The notes under the pieces: model-generated
Told to the model about the DNA's origin: nothing
What the model saw: only the letters and a program-made list of their open reading frames with translations
The model's database searches: none
In this document: positions 8,667 through 17,023 of the stretch, one piece after another
How positions within the stretch are numbered: the stretch's first letter is position 1
How the letters are laid out: the number at the start of each line of letters is the position of its first letter
Assembly: GCA_030041495.1 (NCBI GenBank)
Contig: JASHNT010000081.1
Coordinates: 33,412 to 97,411 of the forward strand
Reading direction: 5' to 3'
DNA from: Bryobacteraceae bacterium
GTDB taxonomy: Bacteria; Acidobacteriota; Terriglobia; Bryobacterales; Bryobacteraceae
DNA length: 64,000 nucleotides
Translations under genes and position numbers: made by a program

Positions 8667-9605
8667 CTACTTCGTTGCGCCGCGCCCGCGGCTCCTGGCG
8701 CCGGCTCCGGACAGTTTCCGGATCTCGCTCTGCGCCGCGCCCACATTCTCGTTGGCCGGGTACTTATCGACGAACGACCGGAACGCCTCCAACGCCTCCT
8801 TCTTGTGTCCTCCGGCTTCCAGCGCCCGCGCCTTCTGGTAAAGCGCATCTTGCGACTGGTTGTTGCTCGGATAATGGTCGATCACCGCCTGGAATGCGTC
8901 GGCGGCGCTATCGTAATCTTTCGCGCGGTTGAGATAAATCAGCCCGATCATATAGCCGGCCATCGGAGACCAGGAGTCCATGGGGAAGTACTTCGTATAT
9001 TCGGCGAGTTCCGTCAGCGCCATCTCATCTCTGTTGGCCAGATAGTCCCGCTCTGCGTCGCCTTGGAGGCTGGCCGGCGTAACGCCCGGAGGAACGCCGT
9101 TGGGGTTGGCTGCTGCGCCATTATCGGGGACGTTGCCGGCCGGCGGAGGCGGCGCAGGCGCAGGCTGGTTGAGCGTGCTGACCTTGTCGGTAAGGTCGCT
9201 GAGGCGCTTGTCAATTTTGCCGAGCCGGTCGCTCATCGCACCGAAGCTGGTGTTGAGTTGATCCACGGTGGTGGACAAGCCATCTATGCGCGCTCCCAGC
9301 CCCGCGCTAATGGCCTGCGACATCTTGCCCTGCTGGTCGGCCAGCTCGTTGCTGAGCGCGGTTTTCAGCGCCGTCATGTCCTGCGAAGCTTGGTTCGCCG
9401 CCATCGCGGCTTGCTGCACCAGCGCGTGCAAATCCTCAATCTCCTTGGCCTGTGCGGCCTGCGTTTTTTGCAGATCGCGCACCCTTTCGCCCACGTCAGC
9501 GATATCGCGCTGGATCTCCAATAGTTCGTCGTCCCGCTTATCCGCGGGCGCCAAGGCAGGGCTAGCGAGCAGCGCCAGCAACATCAGGCTGAGAATGTTT
9601 CGCAT
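8667..9605 (-). CDS. cpoB: Tol-Pal system protein CpoB/YbgF
   Basis: A 312-residue periplasmic protein. A signal peptide (LSLMLLALLASPALA) is followed by a coiled-coil region at about 25-150 with regular Leu/Ile/Ala heptads, a Pro/Ala linker (PAPAPPPPAGNVPDNG), and C-terminal TPR repeats with YLANRDEMALTELAEYTKYFP, AKDYDSAADAFQAVIDHYPSN and GHKKEALEAFRSFVDKYP. CpoB couples Tol-Pal constriction to septal peptidoglycan synthesis in other bacteria. It lies 90 bases after pal and directly before bluB. Confidence 0.9.
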   Translation of the reverse strand: MRNILSLMLLALLASPALAPADKRDDELLEIQRDIADVGERVRDLQKTQAAQAKEIEDLHALVQQAAMAANQASQDMTALKTALSNELADQQGKMSQAISAGLGARIDGLSTTVDQLNTSFGAMSDRLGKIDKRLSDLTDKVSTLNQPAPAPPPPAGNVPDNGAAANPNGVPPGVTPASLQGDAERDYLANRDEMALTELAEYTKYFPMDSWSPMAGYMIGLIYLNRAKDYDSAADAFQAVIDHYPSNNQSQDALYQKARALEAGGHKKEALEAFRSFVDKYPANENVGAAQSEIRKLSGAGARSRGRGATK

Positions 9606-9695
9606 CAGTTGTGACCTCCTGAGCCTCGATCCTTAACCAAAAATCTTTGGGAGGCGGCGGGTCAGTACGTCCCGCCGCCCCGCTTGCGAACTTTC

Positions 9696-10499
9696 CTACT
9701 GCGCCGGCGCCAGATGGGCGCGCCGGTTGCGCTGATAACAATCTTCGGACTCTTCGGTGCAAACCGGGCGCTCCTTGCCGTAACTGATGACGCGGATTTT
9801 GCTTTCGGGCAAGCCCAGGCTCACCAGGAAATCCTTGGCTGAAGTTGCCCGGCGATCGCCCAAGCCGAGGTTGTATTCAGCCGAACCGCGCTCGTCGCAG
9901 TGCCCTTCGATCACCACGCTGAAGTTGGGATCGGCGGCGAAGATTTGTTTCAATAGATCGGCGTCGCGCGTCAGGGCCTGGCGGGCGTCATCGCGGACAT
10001 CGCTCTTGTCGTAATCGAAATAGGCGTCCTGCGCATCGCGGCTCAGCATCTCCGCTCCGGAAATAACCGGCGCGGGCGGAGGTGGAGGAGGCGGCGGTGC
10101 GGGAACCGTTACGTTCACCGTCACTGAGCGCATGTCCATGCCTCCCGCGCTGCGCGCCGTCAGCGAATAAGTGGTGGTATTGGCCGGAAACACCTGGCGC
10201 GTACCGTTGGCGGCAACCGCTCCCAGTCCCTGGTCGATCGAGATATCCGTCGCGTTGGCTACCGACCAGCTCAGCGTCGCAGGCTGGCCGCGCTGGATGG
10301 TCTCGGGTTCCACGGTGAAGCTATTGATGCGTGCGGCCTGGGGTTTGGGTGGCGGAGGAGCCGGCGCCGTTCCGGTGGTGGGCGCAGGCGGAGGCGGCGG
10401 AGGAGGAGCAGGCGCGCTCTTCTTATGGCATCCGGCCGCTACGATCAGCAAACTCGCGCAGAACGCCGCTGTCGGCAGCGTTCTCTGATTCATTCGCAT
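9696..10499 (-). CDS. pal: Peptidoglycan-associated lipoprotein
   Basis: The start at 10499 is chosen because AGGAGG lies eleven bases upstream. The lipoprotein signal ends LIVAAGC-HKK, so the protein is anchored in the outer membrane by the Cys. A Pro-rich linker and an immunoglobulin-like segment (INSFTVEPETIQRGQPATLSW) follow. The C-terminal OmpA-type domain binds diaminopimelate in peptidoglycan, with YFDYDKSDVRDDAR and VVIEGHCDERGSAEYNLGLG. The extra Ig-like domain makes it longer than proteobacterial Pal. It is part of the minus-strand tol-pal operon, 88 bases after tolB. Confidence 0.92.
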   Translation of the reverse strand: MRMNQRTLPTAAFCASLLIVAAGCHKKSAPAPPPPPPPAPTTGTAPAPPPPKPQAARINSFTVEPETIQRGQPATLSWSVANATDISIDQGLGAVAANGTRQVFPANTTTYSLTARSAGGMDMRSVTVNVTVPAPPPPPPPPAPVISGAEMLSRDAQDAYFDYDKSDVRDDARQALTRDADLLKQIFAADPNFSVVIEGHCDERGSAEYNLGLGDRRATSAKDFLVSLGLPESKIRVISYGKERPVCTEESEDCYQRNRRAHLAPAQ

Positions 10500-10587
10500 T
10501 CTTATTTTGGCCTCCTGGAGTGTTCCAGCCGCTGGAAACCAAAGGCATCCGTTAGACCGCACGCCGGACCCCGGCTCCAGTCAGATT

Positions 10588-12000
10588 TTAGTTTATCCCT
10601 TTCGTCCATACAGGCTCCAGGTTATTTCCCTTCGTGGTGAGTTGTTGCACGTGGGTGCCGTTAGCCAGCATGGTGAAAATCTGCGTGACGCGGTTGCGCT
10701 TGGAGGAAAACGCCAGATGCAGGCCGTCGGGGGCCCAACTGGGGTTTTCGTTATCGCCGGTATCGTGAGTGAGCTGATCCCATTTTCCGCTGACCATGTC
10801 CATGATGAAAATATTGTATTGGCCGTAGGTGAAGCCGCGAGTCCAGGAAAACGCGACATATTGCCCGTCCGGCCGCCAGCAGGGATTGGCGACTTCGCCG
10901 GTTCCGTCGGTGAGCATGTGCGCGCCGCTGCCGTCGATGTTCATCTCCCAAAGCTGCGGATGGCCGGTGCGGCCCGAGATGAACACCACTTCCGTGCCGG
11001 TCTTGGGATTCACCTTGGGCTCGACCTCGACCGCGTTGGCGTGCGAAAGCTGCATCAATTCTCCGCCCTGCAAATTGGACATGTAGATCTTGGGGTCCTT
11101 TTCCGCACCTATTTTCGTCGCGAAAAGAACGTGCTTACCGTCGGGAGTAAATTCCGGCGTTGCCACGATAGAAGACACCGGATTGTAGAAATTCAGCCGC
11201 CGGTCGGGGTCGAGGGAATGGATCATGATGATCGGGTTGCCGTCAACCACGTAGCTGCCCTCCACCTTCTGCGGATAGCTGGTGAAAGCGAACATCTTTC
11301 CGTCCGGGGAGACAGCCGGCTGCGACGAGAGGCTCTTATAAAAGGTAAGTTGGCGCTGGTTGGATCCATCGTATTCCATCTCCCAAATCTCCTTGACCCC
11401 GACTGTGGTTCCATCCGGCAACCGGCGCGCTGGAACGCTGCGGTCTGACACAAAGAAGATTTTCGTCCCGGCCAGGCTCTTGGCGCCGAACTGCGCCAGG
11501 ATGTCAGCGGCGTATTGACGAGCCACGTCGCGTGCGCCGTTTTCATCCAGCGTGCTGGCGTAGCGCTTGGCGAACAGGCTCGCCTGCGCGGGTGACGGCT
11601 GGCCGACGTTGTAGAGATTGCCCAGCAGCAGGAACTGCCCGTTCTGCTCCGCTGTGTAGCCGAAGGCGAGGTCGTTGGCTTCCACCGGAGGCTGCGACCA
11701 ATCCGTGAGCTTGGCGGAGCCGGACGTAAAATCTTCGGGACGCTGCGGGATGTTTAAAGGGTAGAGGCTCTTGCCCACCAGTTTTACAACTCCGCCGTTG
11801 TCCAATTCATTCCACAGCGTGTCATTGAACACCTGCATGAATTTGTCCGCGCCGCCGGAACCGCGAAAATCGGGGACGGCCAGTTTGAGCTGTTCGCCTT
11901 CCTTAATGACGCCGTTAAAATTCGCGTTCTGCGCGGTCAGGACCAACGCGCCGGCGGCGGCCAATACAGTCAGGAGCGCTAGAAGAGTTTTAGGTTTCAT
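10588..12000 (-). CDS. tolB: Tol-Pal system beta-propeller protein TolB
   Basis: A 470-residue periplasmic protein: a signal peptide (LLALLTVLAAAGALVLTAQ), an N-terminal alpha/beta domain of about 180 residues, and then a six-bladed propeller of WD40-like repeats (QPAVSPDGKMFAFTSYP, TPEFTPDGKHVLFATK, PCWRPDGQYVAFSW, PSWAPDGLHLAFSSKR). TolB binds Pal and links it to TolA in the envelope. Its ATG overlaps the stop codon of the TolA/TonB-like gene by four bases, which indicates translational coupling. Confidence 0.93.
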   Translation of the reverse strand: MKPKTLLALLTVLAAAGALVLTAQNANFNGVIKEGEQLKLAVPDFRGSGGADKFMQVFNDTLWNELDNGGVVKLVGKSLYPLNIPQRPEDFTSGSAKLTDWSQPPVEANDLAFGYTAEQNGQFLLLGNLYNVGQPSPAQASLFAKRYASTLDENGARDVARQYAADILAQFGAKSLAGTKIFFVSDRSVPARRLPDGTTVGVKEIWEMEYDGSNQRQLTFYKSLSSQPAVSPDGKMFAFTSYPQKVEGSYVVDGNPIIMIHSLDPDRRLNFYNPVSSIVATPEFTPDGKHVLFATKIGAEKDPKIYMSNLQGGELMQLSHANAVEVEPKVNPKTGTEVVFISGRTGHPQLWEMNIDGSGAHMLTDGTGEVANPCWRPDGQYVAFSWTRGFTYGQYNIFIMDMVSGKWDQLTHDTGDNENPSWAPDGLHLAFSSKRNRVTQIFTMLANGTHVQQLTTKGNNLEPVWTKGIN

Positions 12001-12779
12001 CGTTTCAACTCAAACCAGAATTCGACCGAAGCTGTGTTGTGCGGAAAACCTGCCGGTAACGGCGGCAGCGGATTGGAATCGAGAATCGCCCGCTGCACGG
12101 AGGCGTCCAGAGGAGGAATGTTGCTGCTTTGTAAAATGTGAAGATTGCGAACCGACCCATCGCGCGACAGATCGAAGGTGGCGATCACCGTGGGCGCAGT
12201 ATGAATGCTCTGATCCACCGTGTCGGTGTGCCAGTGCGAGGCGACCAATTGTTGAATCTGCGTTCCATAGGCCGAAAATTGGTCGCCAAAGGTGTTGTGC
12301 GCTCCTGGGCTGATGCGGCCGGAGCCGGTGACGGCGAACTCAGGGCTGGACAGTGCCGGAGCGGTCTTGCTGGTCAACTTGTAGGGATCGAGTTGGCTGA
12401 ACTTTTTGATATGACTTTGCTCGCTGGCAATGTCGGCCAGCTTCTTTTTCGGCGCCTTCATCTTGAGCGGCACCGCATTGGGCGCGGGAATTTCCTTCTT
12501 GGCCCGCTCCACCGGCTTGGGCGGCGTTTGAGGAGCCTCGGATTCCGTATCCGTGGCCAGCCGATTTTCGGGGCCGTGAGTCTGTAGAGGAATCGTGTTC
12601 ACGGCCTCGATGCCGACCGCCGATCCGCCGGCGTCTTTCGAGCCGAAGGTTTCCGTGTGCCCCTGCAGCCAATTCGCAAGGAGCACTCCGCCGATCACCA
12701 CGACGTGCAGCGTCAGCGCGGCGAAAAACCACCGGCCCATGCGCTCGTGCTGCAGCAGGATTTCGCCCGGAGCGGTCAC
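11997..12779 (-). CDS. TolA/TonB-like energy transducer
   Basis: The start is set at GTG 12779, which overlaps the tolR stop as GTGA; the longer frame from 12869 would overlap tolR by 94 bases. The 260-residue protein has one N-terminal membrane helix (WFFAALTLHVVVIGGVLLANW), a Lys/Pro-rich periplasmic linker (PKPVERAKKEIPAP), and a TonB C-terminal domain with VASHWHTDTVDQ, VIATFDLSRDGSVRNLHI and VEFWFELKR. From its place between tolR and tolB it does the job of TolA, although the C-terminal fold is TonB-like, as often in non-proteobacterial Tol systems. Confidence 0.88.
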   Translation of the reverse strand: MTAPGEILLQHERMGRWFFAALTLHVVVIGGVLLANWLQGHTETFGSKDAGGSAVGIEAVNTIPLQTHGPENRLATDTESEAPQTPPKPVERAKKEIPAPNAVPLKMKAPKKKLADIASEQSHIKKFSQLDPYKLTSKTAPALSSPEFAVTGSGRISPGAHNTFGDQFSAYGTQIQQLVASHWHTDTVDQSIHTAPTVIATFDLSRDGSVRNLHILQSSNIPPLDASVQRAILDSNPLPPLPAGFPHNTASVEFWFELKR

Positions 12780-13225
12780 TTGTTCGGCAGCTCCATTTCC
12801 TTCACCACCACCTGGATGCCCAGATGAGAGTCTTTCAACGCCGCCATCACCTGCACCGGCAGATCCCACTGCGCGCGCTTGTCGACTTCCAGGTATACAT
12901 TCTTCTGATTGGGGAAGCGCTGAGCGATTTGCGCGCCCAGCGCATTAATGTTGATCGGCTTGTCGTTCAGGTACAGATTGCTGCCGCGCGACACTTGCAC
13001 GATAGGGAGATCTTCGACGGTCTCCTTCACTTGCTTTACCTCGGGAACCTGGATATCCAGGCCGGACTGCATCGCCTGCGCGGTCACCATGAAGATGATC
13101 AGCAGTACTAAGACAACGTCCACCAACGGGACCACGTTCATCTCGGAAAGAGTGCCGATGGAGGCAGACCTGCGCCCGCGCGGCCTTGTCCCGCTTCCGT
13201 TGCCGTTGGGGATCGCAAAAGCCAT
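12776..13225 (-). CDS. tolR: Biopolymer transport protein TolR/ExbD
   Basis: A 149-residue protein with one N-terminal membrane helix (VNVVPLVDVVLVLLIIFMVT-type segment at about 28-48) that carries the Asp required for proton coupling (PLVDVVLVLL). The periplasmic ExbD domain follows, with VQVSRGSNLYLNDKPI and FPNQKNVYLEVDKRAQWDLPVQVM. With TolQ it forms the proton channel that powers the TolA-like protein. It starts 27 bases after the tolQ stop; a small hairpin (ATCTAC-TCCC-GTAGAT, 13233-13248) lies in that gap. Confidence 0.92.
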   Translation of the reverse strand: MAFAIPNGNGSGTRPRGRRSASIGTLSEMNVVPLVDVVLVLLIIFMVTAQAMQSGLDIQVPEVKQVKETVEDLPIVQVSRGSNLYLNDKPININALGAQIAQRFPNQKNVYLEVDKRAQWDLPVQVMAALKDSHLGIQVVVKEMELPNK

Positions 13226-13252
13226 AACTTAGGTATCTACTCCCGTAGATGT

Positions 13253-13939
13253 CTAATCCTCGACATTCCGTTCCGTTAGATTGAGGAACTCTAACGAAAA
13301 ATCGTCCATCCTCGCGCCGATCTCGCGAATCCGGTTTCCAAACAAATTGTAGAAGATGCTGGCGGGAATGGCGGCGAACAGGCCCATGGCGGTAGCCAGC
13401 AACGCTCCCGCAATTCCAGGGCCGACGGCCCGCAAGCTCGTATTCCCGCTTAAGCCCAATCCCTGAAACGCGTCGATGATGCCGGTGACGGTGCCGAACA
13501 GTCCGATGAAGGGGCTGACGCTGGCGATGGTCGCCAGCCAGTTCATGTTGCGCTCCAGCCGCGAGATCTCCTCGCTGATGCCGAGTTGTAACGTGCGCTC
13601 CAGCGAAGCCTGGTTGCTGATGCGGGATTTGGTGGCCATCTGCCGGCACACTTCGCTATAACCGAAGTCAAACACGCCCACCAGAGGCGCGGCGCGGAAT
13701 TGTTCGCTGGCTGCCGCTACGGCGTCCAGGCGCGTCGCTTTGCGGAACGCGCGCAAGAAGCGGCGGTTCGATTTTTGGGCTCCGCGCAGCATCACCCACT
13801 TGGAAAGAATCACCGTCCAGGAAAGCAGCGACGCCAGGGCGAGCAGCCCCATCACGGCATTCGGAATGATGCCGGAGGTTCGAACCAGTTGTAGAAAATC
13901 GACGTCGAGCCAGAGCTGGCTTACGTGTGGCGCTAGCAT
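13253..13939 (-). CDS. tolQ: MotA/TolQ/ExbB proton channel protein
   Basis: First gene of the tol-pal operon, 228 residues with three membrane helices: one near the N-terminus (VMGLLALASLLSWTVILSKW) and two in the C-terminal half around TIASVSPFIGLFGTVTGIIDAF and GIAGALLATAMGLFAAIPASIFYNLF. The conserved GLFGTV segment and the Thr/Pro-containing last helix are typical of TolQ. It forms the inner-membrane proton channel with TolR. It diverges from recN; the 97-base gap to the chosen recN start holds an inverted repeat. Confidence 0.92.
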   Translation of the reverse strand: MLAPHVSQLWLDVDFLQLVRTSGIIPNAVMGLLALASLLSWTVILSKWVMLRGAQKSNRRFLRAFRKATRLDAVAAASEQFRAAPLVGVFDFGYSEVCRQMATKSRISNQASLERTLQLGISEEISRLERNMNWLATIASVSPFIGLFGTVTGIIDAFQGLGLSGNTSLRAVGPGIAGALLATAMGLFAAIPASIFYNLFGNRIREIGARMDDFSLEFLNLTERNVED

Positions 13940-13949
13940 CCCCGCTTCT

Positions 13950-13966
13950 CATTGTAAATGACAATG
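13950..13966. promoter_or_regulatory. Inverted repeat CATTG-N7-CAATG between tolQ and recN
   Basis: Five-base arms separated by seven bases lie eleven bases upstream of the tolQ start codon, in the divergent promoter region. A regulator site is possible; the protein is not known. Confidence 0.3.
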
Positions 13967-14020
13967 CCCGTAAACAGAAGTGGTTGGAAATGTTTTATGC
14001 ACCGGCCGCGGCGGGTTTCT

Positions 14021-14026
14021 TATAAT
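14021..14026 (+). promoter_or_regulatory. Consensus -10 box TATAAT before recN
   Basis: A perfect TATAAT ends eleven bases before the preferred recN start GTG 14037. If it is used, the transcript would begin at or next to the start codon, so recN could be made from a leaderless mRNA. No good -35 box is visible at 17 bases. Confidence 0.4.
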
Positions 14027-14036
14027 CTGGAAAACT

Positions 14037-15713
14037 GTGCTGGTCGAGCTAAGTGTGGAAAACTACGCCGTGATTGAGCGCGTGCGCGTGCGCTTTCACC
14101 CCGGGCTCAACTTGCTCACCGGCGAAACCGGCAGCGGCAAGTCGATCGTAGTGGACGCTCTGGGGTTGCTGTTCGGCGGGCGGGCTTCGGCTGAAATCGT
14201 GCGCGCCGGCTCGGAACGGGCGCGCGTGTCTGGAATTTTCGAAATACGCTCCACACCCGCACTGGCAAGGCTTTTGGAGGATGCGGGCATCGAGCCGGAG
14301 GACGGCGAACTGATCGTCGAGCGCGAGATTTCCTCCGGCGGAAAATCCCGCGCGCTGGTGTCCAACCGTCCGGTGACCGCGGCGCTGCTCAAGGAGTTGG
14401 CGCCCTTCCTCGGCGACATTCACGGCCAGCACGATCAGCAGCAACTTTTTTCTCCCGCCGTGCAGTGCGAGATGCTGGACGCTTTCGCCGCGAATGAGGA
14501 GTTGGCGAATACAGTCCGGACGGTATACGAAAAATGGCGCGCCGCGGCGGCCGAACTGGAAAAAATCGATCGCGTGGCCCAAGAGCAGCTCCGCATGACC
14601 GACCTGTGGAGTTTTCAACAGCGCGAAATCTCGAGCGTCGCGCCGAAGCCGGGGGAAGACGCCGAGCTCGAAGCCGAGCGGCGCGTGCTGCGCAATGTCG
14701 TGAAGCTCCAGGAATCGGCGGGCGCGGCCTACGCGGCTTTGTACGAGGATACGCACAGCGCTCTGGCGCAGCTTCGCACTGCAACCAAGCGCCTGGAGGA
14801 GATTGCGAAGATCGATGACAAGCTCGCGCAGGTCATCGCGGCGCTTCAGCCGGCTTCGATCGCCGCCGAAGAAGCCGCGCACAGCCTGCGGCATTACCTG
14901 GGTGCGCTCGAAGCCGATCCGGGAAGATTGGACGAGGTCGAAACGCGGCTGGCCGCCATCGAGAAGCTGAAACGCAAATACGGCGCGACCATCGATGAGA
15001 TCCTCGCGTTTCTCGATCAGGTGAATGCCGGCCTCGCCGCGGCGGAGAGTTCCGGTGAGCGCAAGGCAGCCCTCGAAAAAGACCTGGCTCGTCTCGCAAC
15101 GCAGTATGAATCCGCAGCCGAAAAGCTTTCGGCGTCGCGCCGGGAAGCCGCCAAGCGCCTGAGCCAAAAGGTGGCTCGGGAGCTGGCCGCGCTGGCGATG
15201 GAAAAGGCGCGCGTCGAAATCGGCGTGGAACCGGCCGCGTGGTCTGAGCGTGGCGCGGACGCGGTCCGCTTTCTGATTTCGCCCAATCCGGGCGAGGATC
15301 CCAAGCCGCTCGAAAAGATCGCCTCCGGCGGCGAGCTGTCGCGCGTGGCTCTGGCACTCAAGAGCTGCACGGGAGGCGCGCGGCCGAATCAAGCCGCGCC
15401 CCTCACCCTGGTCTTCGACGAGGTCGACGCAGGGGTTGGAGGCAGCGCCGCGGAAGCGGTCGGCCGGCGCTTGAAGGGATTGTCGCGCGGAGCCCAAGTC
15501 ATCTGCGTGACCCACCTGCCGCAGATCGCCGGCTTCGCGGATCATCATTACTCGGTGGGAAAGCATACGCTCAAAGGCCGAACAGTCGCGGCTGTGGAGG
15601 AGCTCACCGGCGACGCCCGCACGCGCGAGATCGGGCGCATGCTCTCCGGCGAACGCGTCACGGCCGAGGCTCTCCGTCACGCCGAGCAACTAATGAAACT
15701 CGCCGCGGAGTAA
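14037..15713 (+). CDS. recN: DNA repair protein RecN
   Basis: An SMC-like ATPase for double-strand break repair. The 558 residues from GTG 14037 (VLVELSVENYAVIERV) match the usual RecN length. Visible parts are Walker A GETGSGKS near residue 30, a long coiled-coil middle, the signature region LEKIASGGELSRVALALK, Walker B LVFDEVDAGVGG, and the RecN-typical QVICVTHLPQIAGFADHHY. An upstream ATG at 13980 would add 19 residues with no similarity. The gene is monocistronic and diverges from tolQ. Confidence 0.95.
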   Translation: MLVELSVENYAVIERVRVRFHPGLNLLTGETGSGKSIVVDALGLLFGGRASAEIVRAGSERARVSGIFEIRSTPALARLLEDAGIEPEDGELIVEREISSGGKSRALVSNRPVTAALLKELAPFLGDIHGQHDQQQLFSPAVQCEMLDAFAANEELANTVRTVYEKWRAAAAELEKIDRVAQEQLRMTDLWSFQQREISSVAPKPGEDAELEAERRVLRNVVKLQESAGAAYAALYEDTHSALAQLRTATKRLEEIAKIDDKLAQVIAALQPASIAAEEAAHSLRHYLGALEADPGRLDEVETRLAAIEKLKRKYGATIDEILAFLDQVNAGLAAAESSGERKAALEKDLARLATQYESAAEKLSASRREAAKRLSQKVARELAALAMEKARVEIGVEPAAWSERGADAVRFLISPNPGEDPKPLEKIASGGELSRVALALKSCTGGARPNQAAPLTLVFDEVDAGVGGSAAEAVGRRLKGLSRGAQVICVTHLPQIAGFADHHYSVGKHTLKGRTVAAVEELTGDARTREIGRMLSGERVTAEALRHAEQLMKLAAE

Positions 15714-15750
15714 TAGACGCGACACAACCTCCCGCTACAATAAGGGGGCA

Positions 15751-16638
15751 ATGCGTCGATTCCTCCCCGCTCTGCTCCTGCTCACCCTGCCCCTCACTCC
15801 TTCGCTCCGGGCCTGGAACGCGACCGGGCACCGGGTCATCGCGGCCATCGCTTACGATCACCTCACACCGCAGGCCAAGACGCGCGTGGATGAGTTGCTC
15901 AAGCAACATCCCGACTTCGCCAATCTGCCTTCGCGCGAAGCGTTCCTCGCTGCGTCCGTGTGGCCGGACGCGATCCGCAACGATCCGCGGTTTTACGATG
16001 ACACCGCAGCGAATCCCAAGCCCACGCCGCTGCTCGCCGGTTTCCCGAGCATGGCTCGCCACACCAATTGGCACTATATCGACCTTCCGTTTTCGCCCGA
16101 CGGCACGCCGCTCGAGCAGCCCAAGAAGCCGAATGCGCTGGTGGAGCTGCGGCGAATCCTGAAGGAGCCGTCACTCACGGCTTATGATTTGCCGTGGCTC
16201 ATTCATCTCACTGGCGACGTGCATCAACCGCTGCATTGTACTAGCCGATTCACCAAGCAACTTCCGCACGGCGACCAGGGCGGTAATCTGGTATTCGTTA
16301 CACCCGGACGCAATCTGCACAGCCTGTGGGATGGATTGGCCGGGACCGAAATAAGCGATGAATTTGTCAATCGCTTCGCGACGGGAGTGACCGCGGAGCT
16401 GGTTCGGGGCAAGGGTCCGAATCCGCGTTTGTCGCACGATCCAAAGCGCTGGATTGACGAGGGTTTTGCGCTCGCGCAGCATGACGTCTACACCTTCGGA
16501 CCGGCCTCCGGCTCGCGCGAAAATCCCGTCGAATTGCCCGAAAATTACGAAGCAGGCGCCCGTCGGATAGCGCGGGTTCAATTGGCGAAGGCGGGCTTCC
16601 GCCTGGCGGCAATTTTAAACGCCAAGTTGGGCCGGTAG
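15751..16638 (+). CDS. S1/P1-type zinc nuclease, secreted
   Basis: A 295-residue enzyme of the S1/P1 nuclease family, which cuts single-stranded nucleic acid and removes 3' phosphates with a three-zinc centre. The signal peptide ends at LRA, and mature Trp (WNATGHRVIAAIA) supplies the first zinc ligand, as in P1. Other ligands are seen in SVWPDAIR, HTNWHYIDLP, HLTGDVHQPLHCTSRF and GDQGGNLVF. It probably gains phosphate or nucleosides from extracellular nucleic acid. It starts 37 bases after recN. Confidence 0.92.
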   Translation: MRRFLPALLLLTLPLTPSLRAWNATGHRVIAAIAYDHLTPQAKTRVDELLKQHPDFANLPSREAFLAASVWPDAIRNDPRFYDDTAANPKPTPLLAGFPSMARHTNWHYIDLPFSPDGTPLEQPKKPNALVELRRILKEPSLTAYDLPWLIHLTGDVHQPLHCTSRFTKQLPHGDQGGNLVFVTPGRNLHSLWDGLAGTEISDEFVNRFATGVTAELVRGKGPNPRLSHDPKRWIDEGFALAQHDVYTFGPASGSRENPVELPENYEAGARRIARVQLAKAGFRLAAILNAKLGR

Positions 16639-16755
16639 ACCACCCGTCAATCAAAAAGTAACAAAACAAGGCGCTTGTACTGGAGCTTCACAAAGCGCGT
16701 TCTATCCCCTTCGTTCCTAAGGCATCAATTTGCGATCGAAAGCTTGCGACAGCAC

Positions 16756-16784
16756 TGTACAGAAGGCCAGCACGGTGATACTAT
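16756..16784 (+). promoter_or_regulatory. Candidate promoter of the small RNA upstream of sthA
   Basis: TGTACA (16756-16761) and TACTAT (16779-16784) are separated by 17 bases, and an extended -10 TG is present at 16776-16777. It points at the transcribed region that ends in the terminator at 16913-16950. Confidence 0.4.
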
Positions 16785-16789
16785 AGAGG

Positions 16790-16952
16790 CGTCCAGTTGT
16801 GGAACCTTCCAAGGTTCAACGCGTCTCTTTCTCTTAAGGGAGCGATTTACCGACTGCCCGGTGAATCCCCCAAAAGTTCGGCGCGCTACGACCTCGCGGT
16901 AGTGGTGGGCCGGCCGGTGAGTATCTTCCTCCGAGTACTCACCGGCTTTTTT
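16790..16952 (+). ncRNA. Candidate small RNA or leader of about 160 nt, family unknown
   Basis: The 385-base gap between the S1/P1 nuclease and sthA holds no convincing reading frame. It has a candidate promoter, a strong hairpin near its start (GAACCTT-CC-AAGGTTC with GTT/AAC extension, 16797-16820), further GC-rich stems, and a textbook terminator. I could not match it to SRP RNA, tmRNA, RNase P RNA or common riboswitches. It may be a free small RNA, or an attenuating leader for sthA, which starts about 70 bases later. Boundaries are estimates. Confidence 0.45.
16913..16952 (+). terminator. Rho-independent terminator
   Basis: The arms GCCGGTGAGTA and TACTCACCGGC pair perfectly over eleven bases around a twelve-base loop and are followed directly by TTTTTTATT. 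This is the clearest intrinsic terminator in the window, and it ends whatever is transcribed from about 16790. Confidence 0.92.
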
Positions 16953-17023
16953 ATTCCCCACCTTCCTATTTTCCCGGCGTTTTTTATTTCGCTGCAGTGA
17001 CCAGCGTCTATACTGGCAGTTGA

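Noticed and set aside
14049..15689. A 546-codon minus-strand frame opposite recN
   Set aside because: It is fully antisense to a well-supported recN and lacks any family features; long open antisense frames are expected at this GC content.
16790..16952. SRP RNA, tmRNA, RNase P RNA or 6S RNA
   Set aside because: The conserved motifs of SRP, tmRNA and RNase P are absent, and the long single-hairpin shape of 6S is not evident, so it was left as an unassigned RNA candidate.
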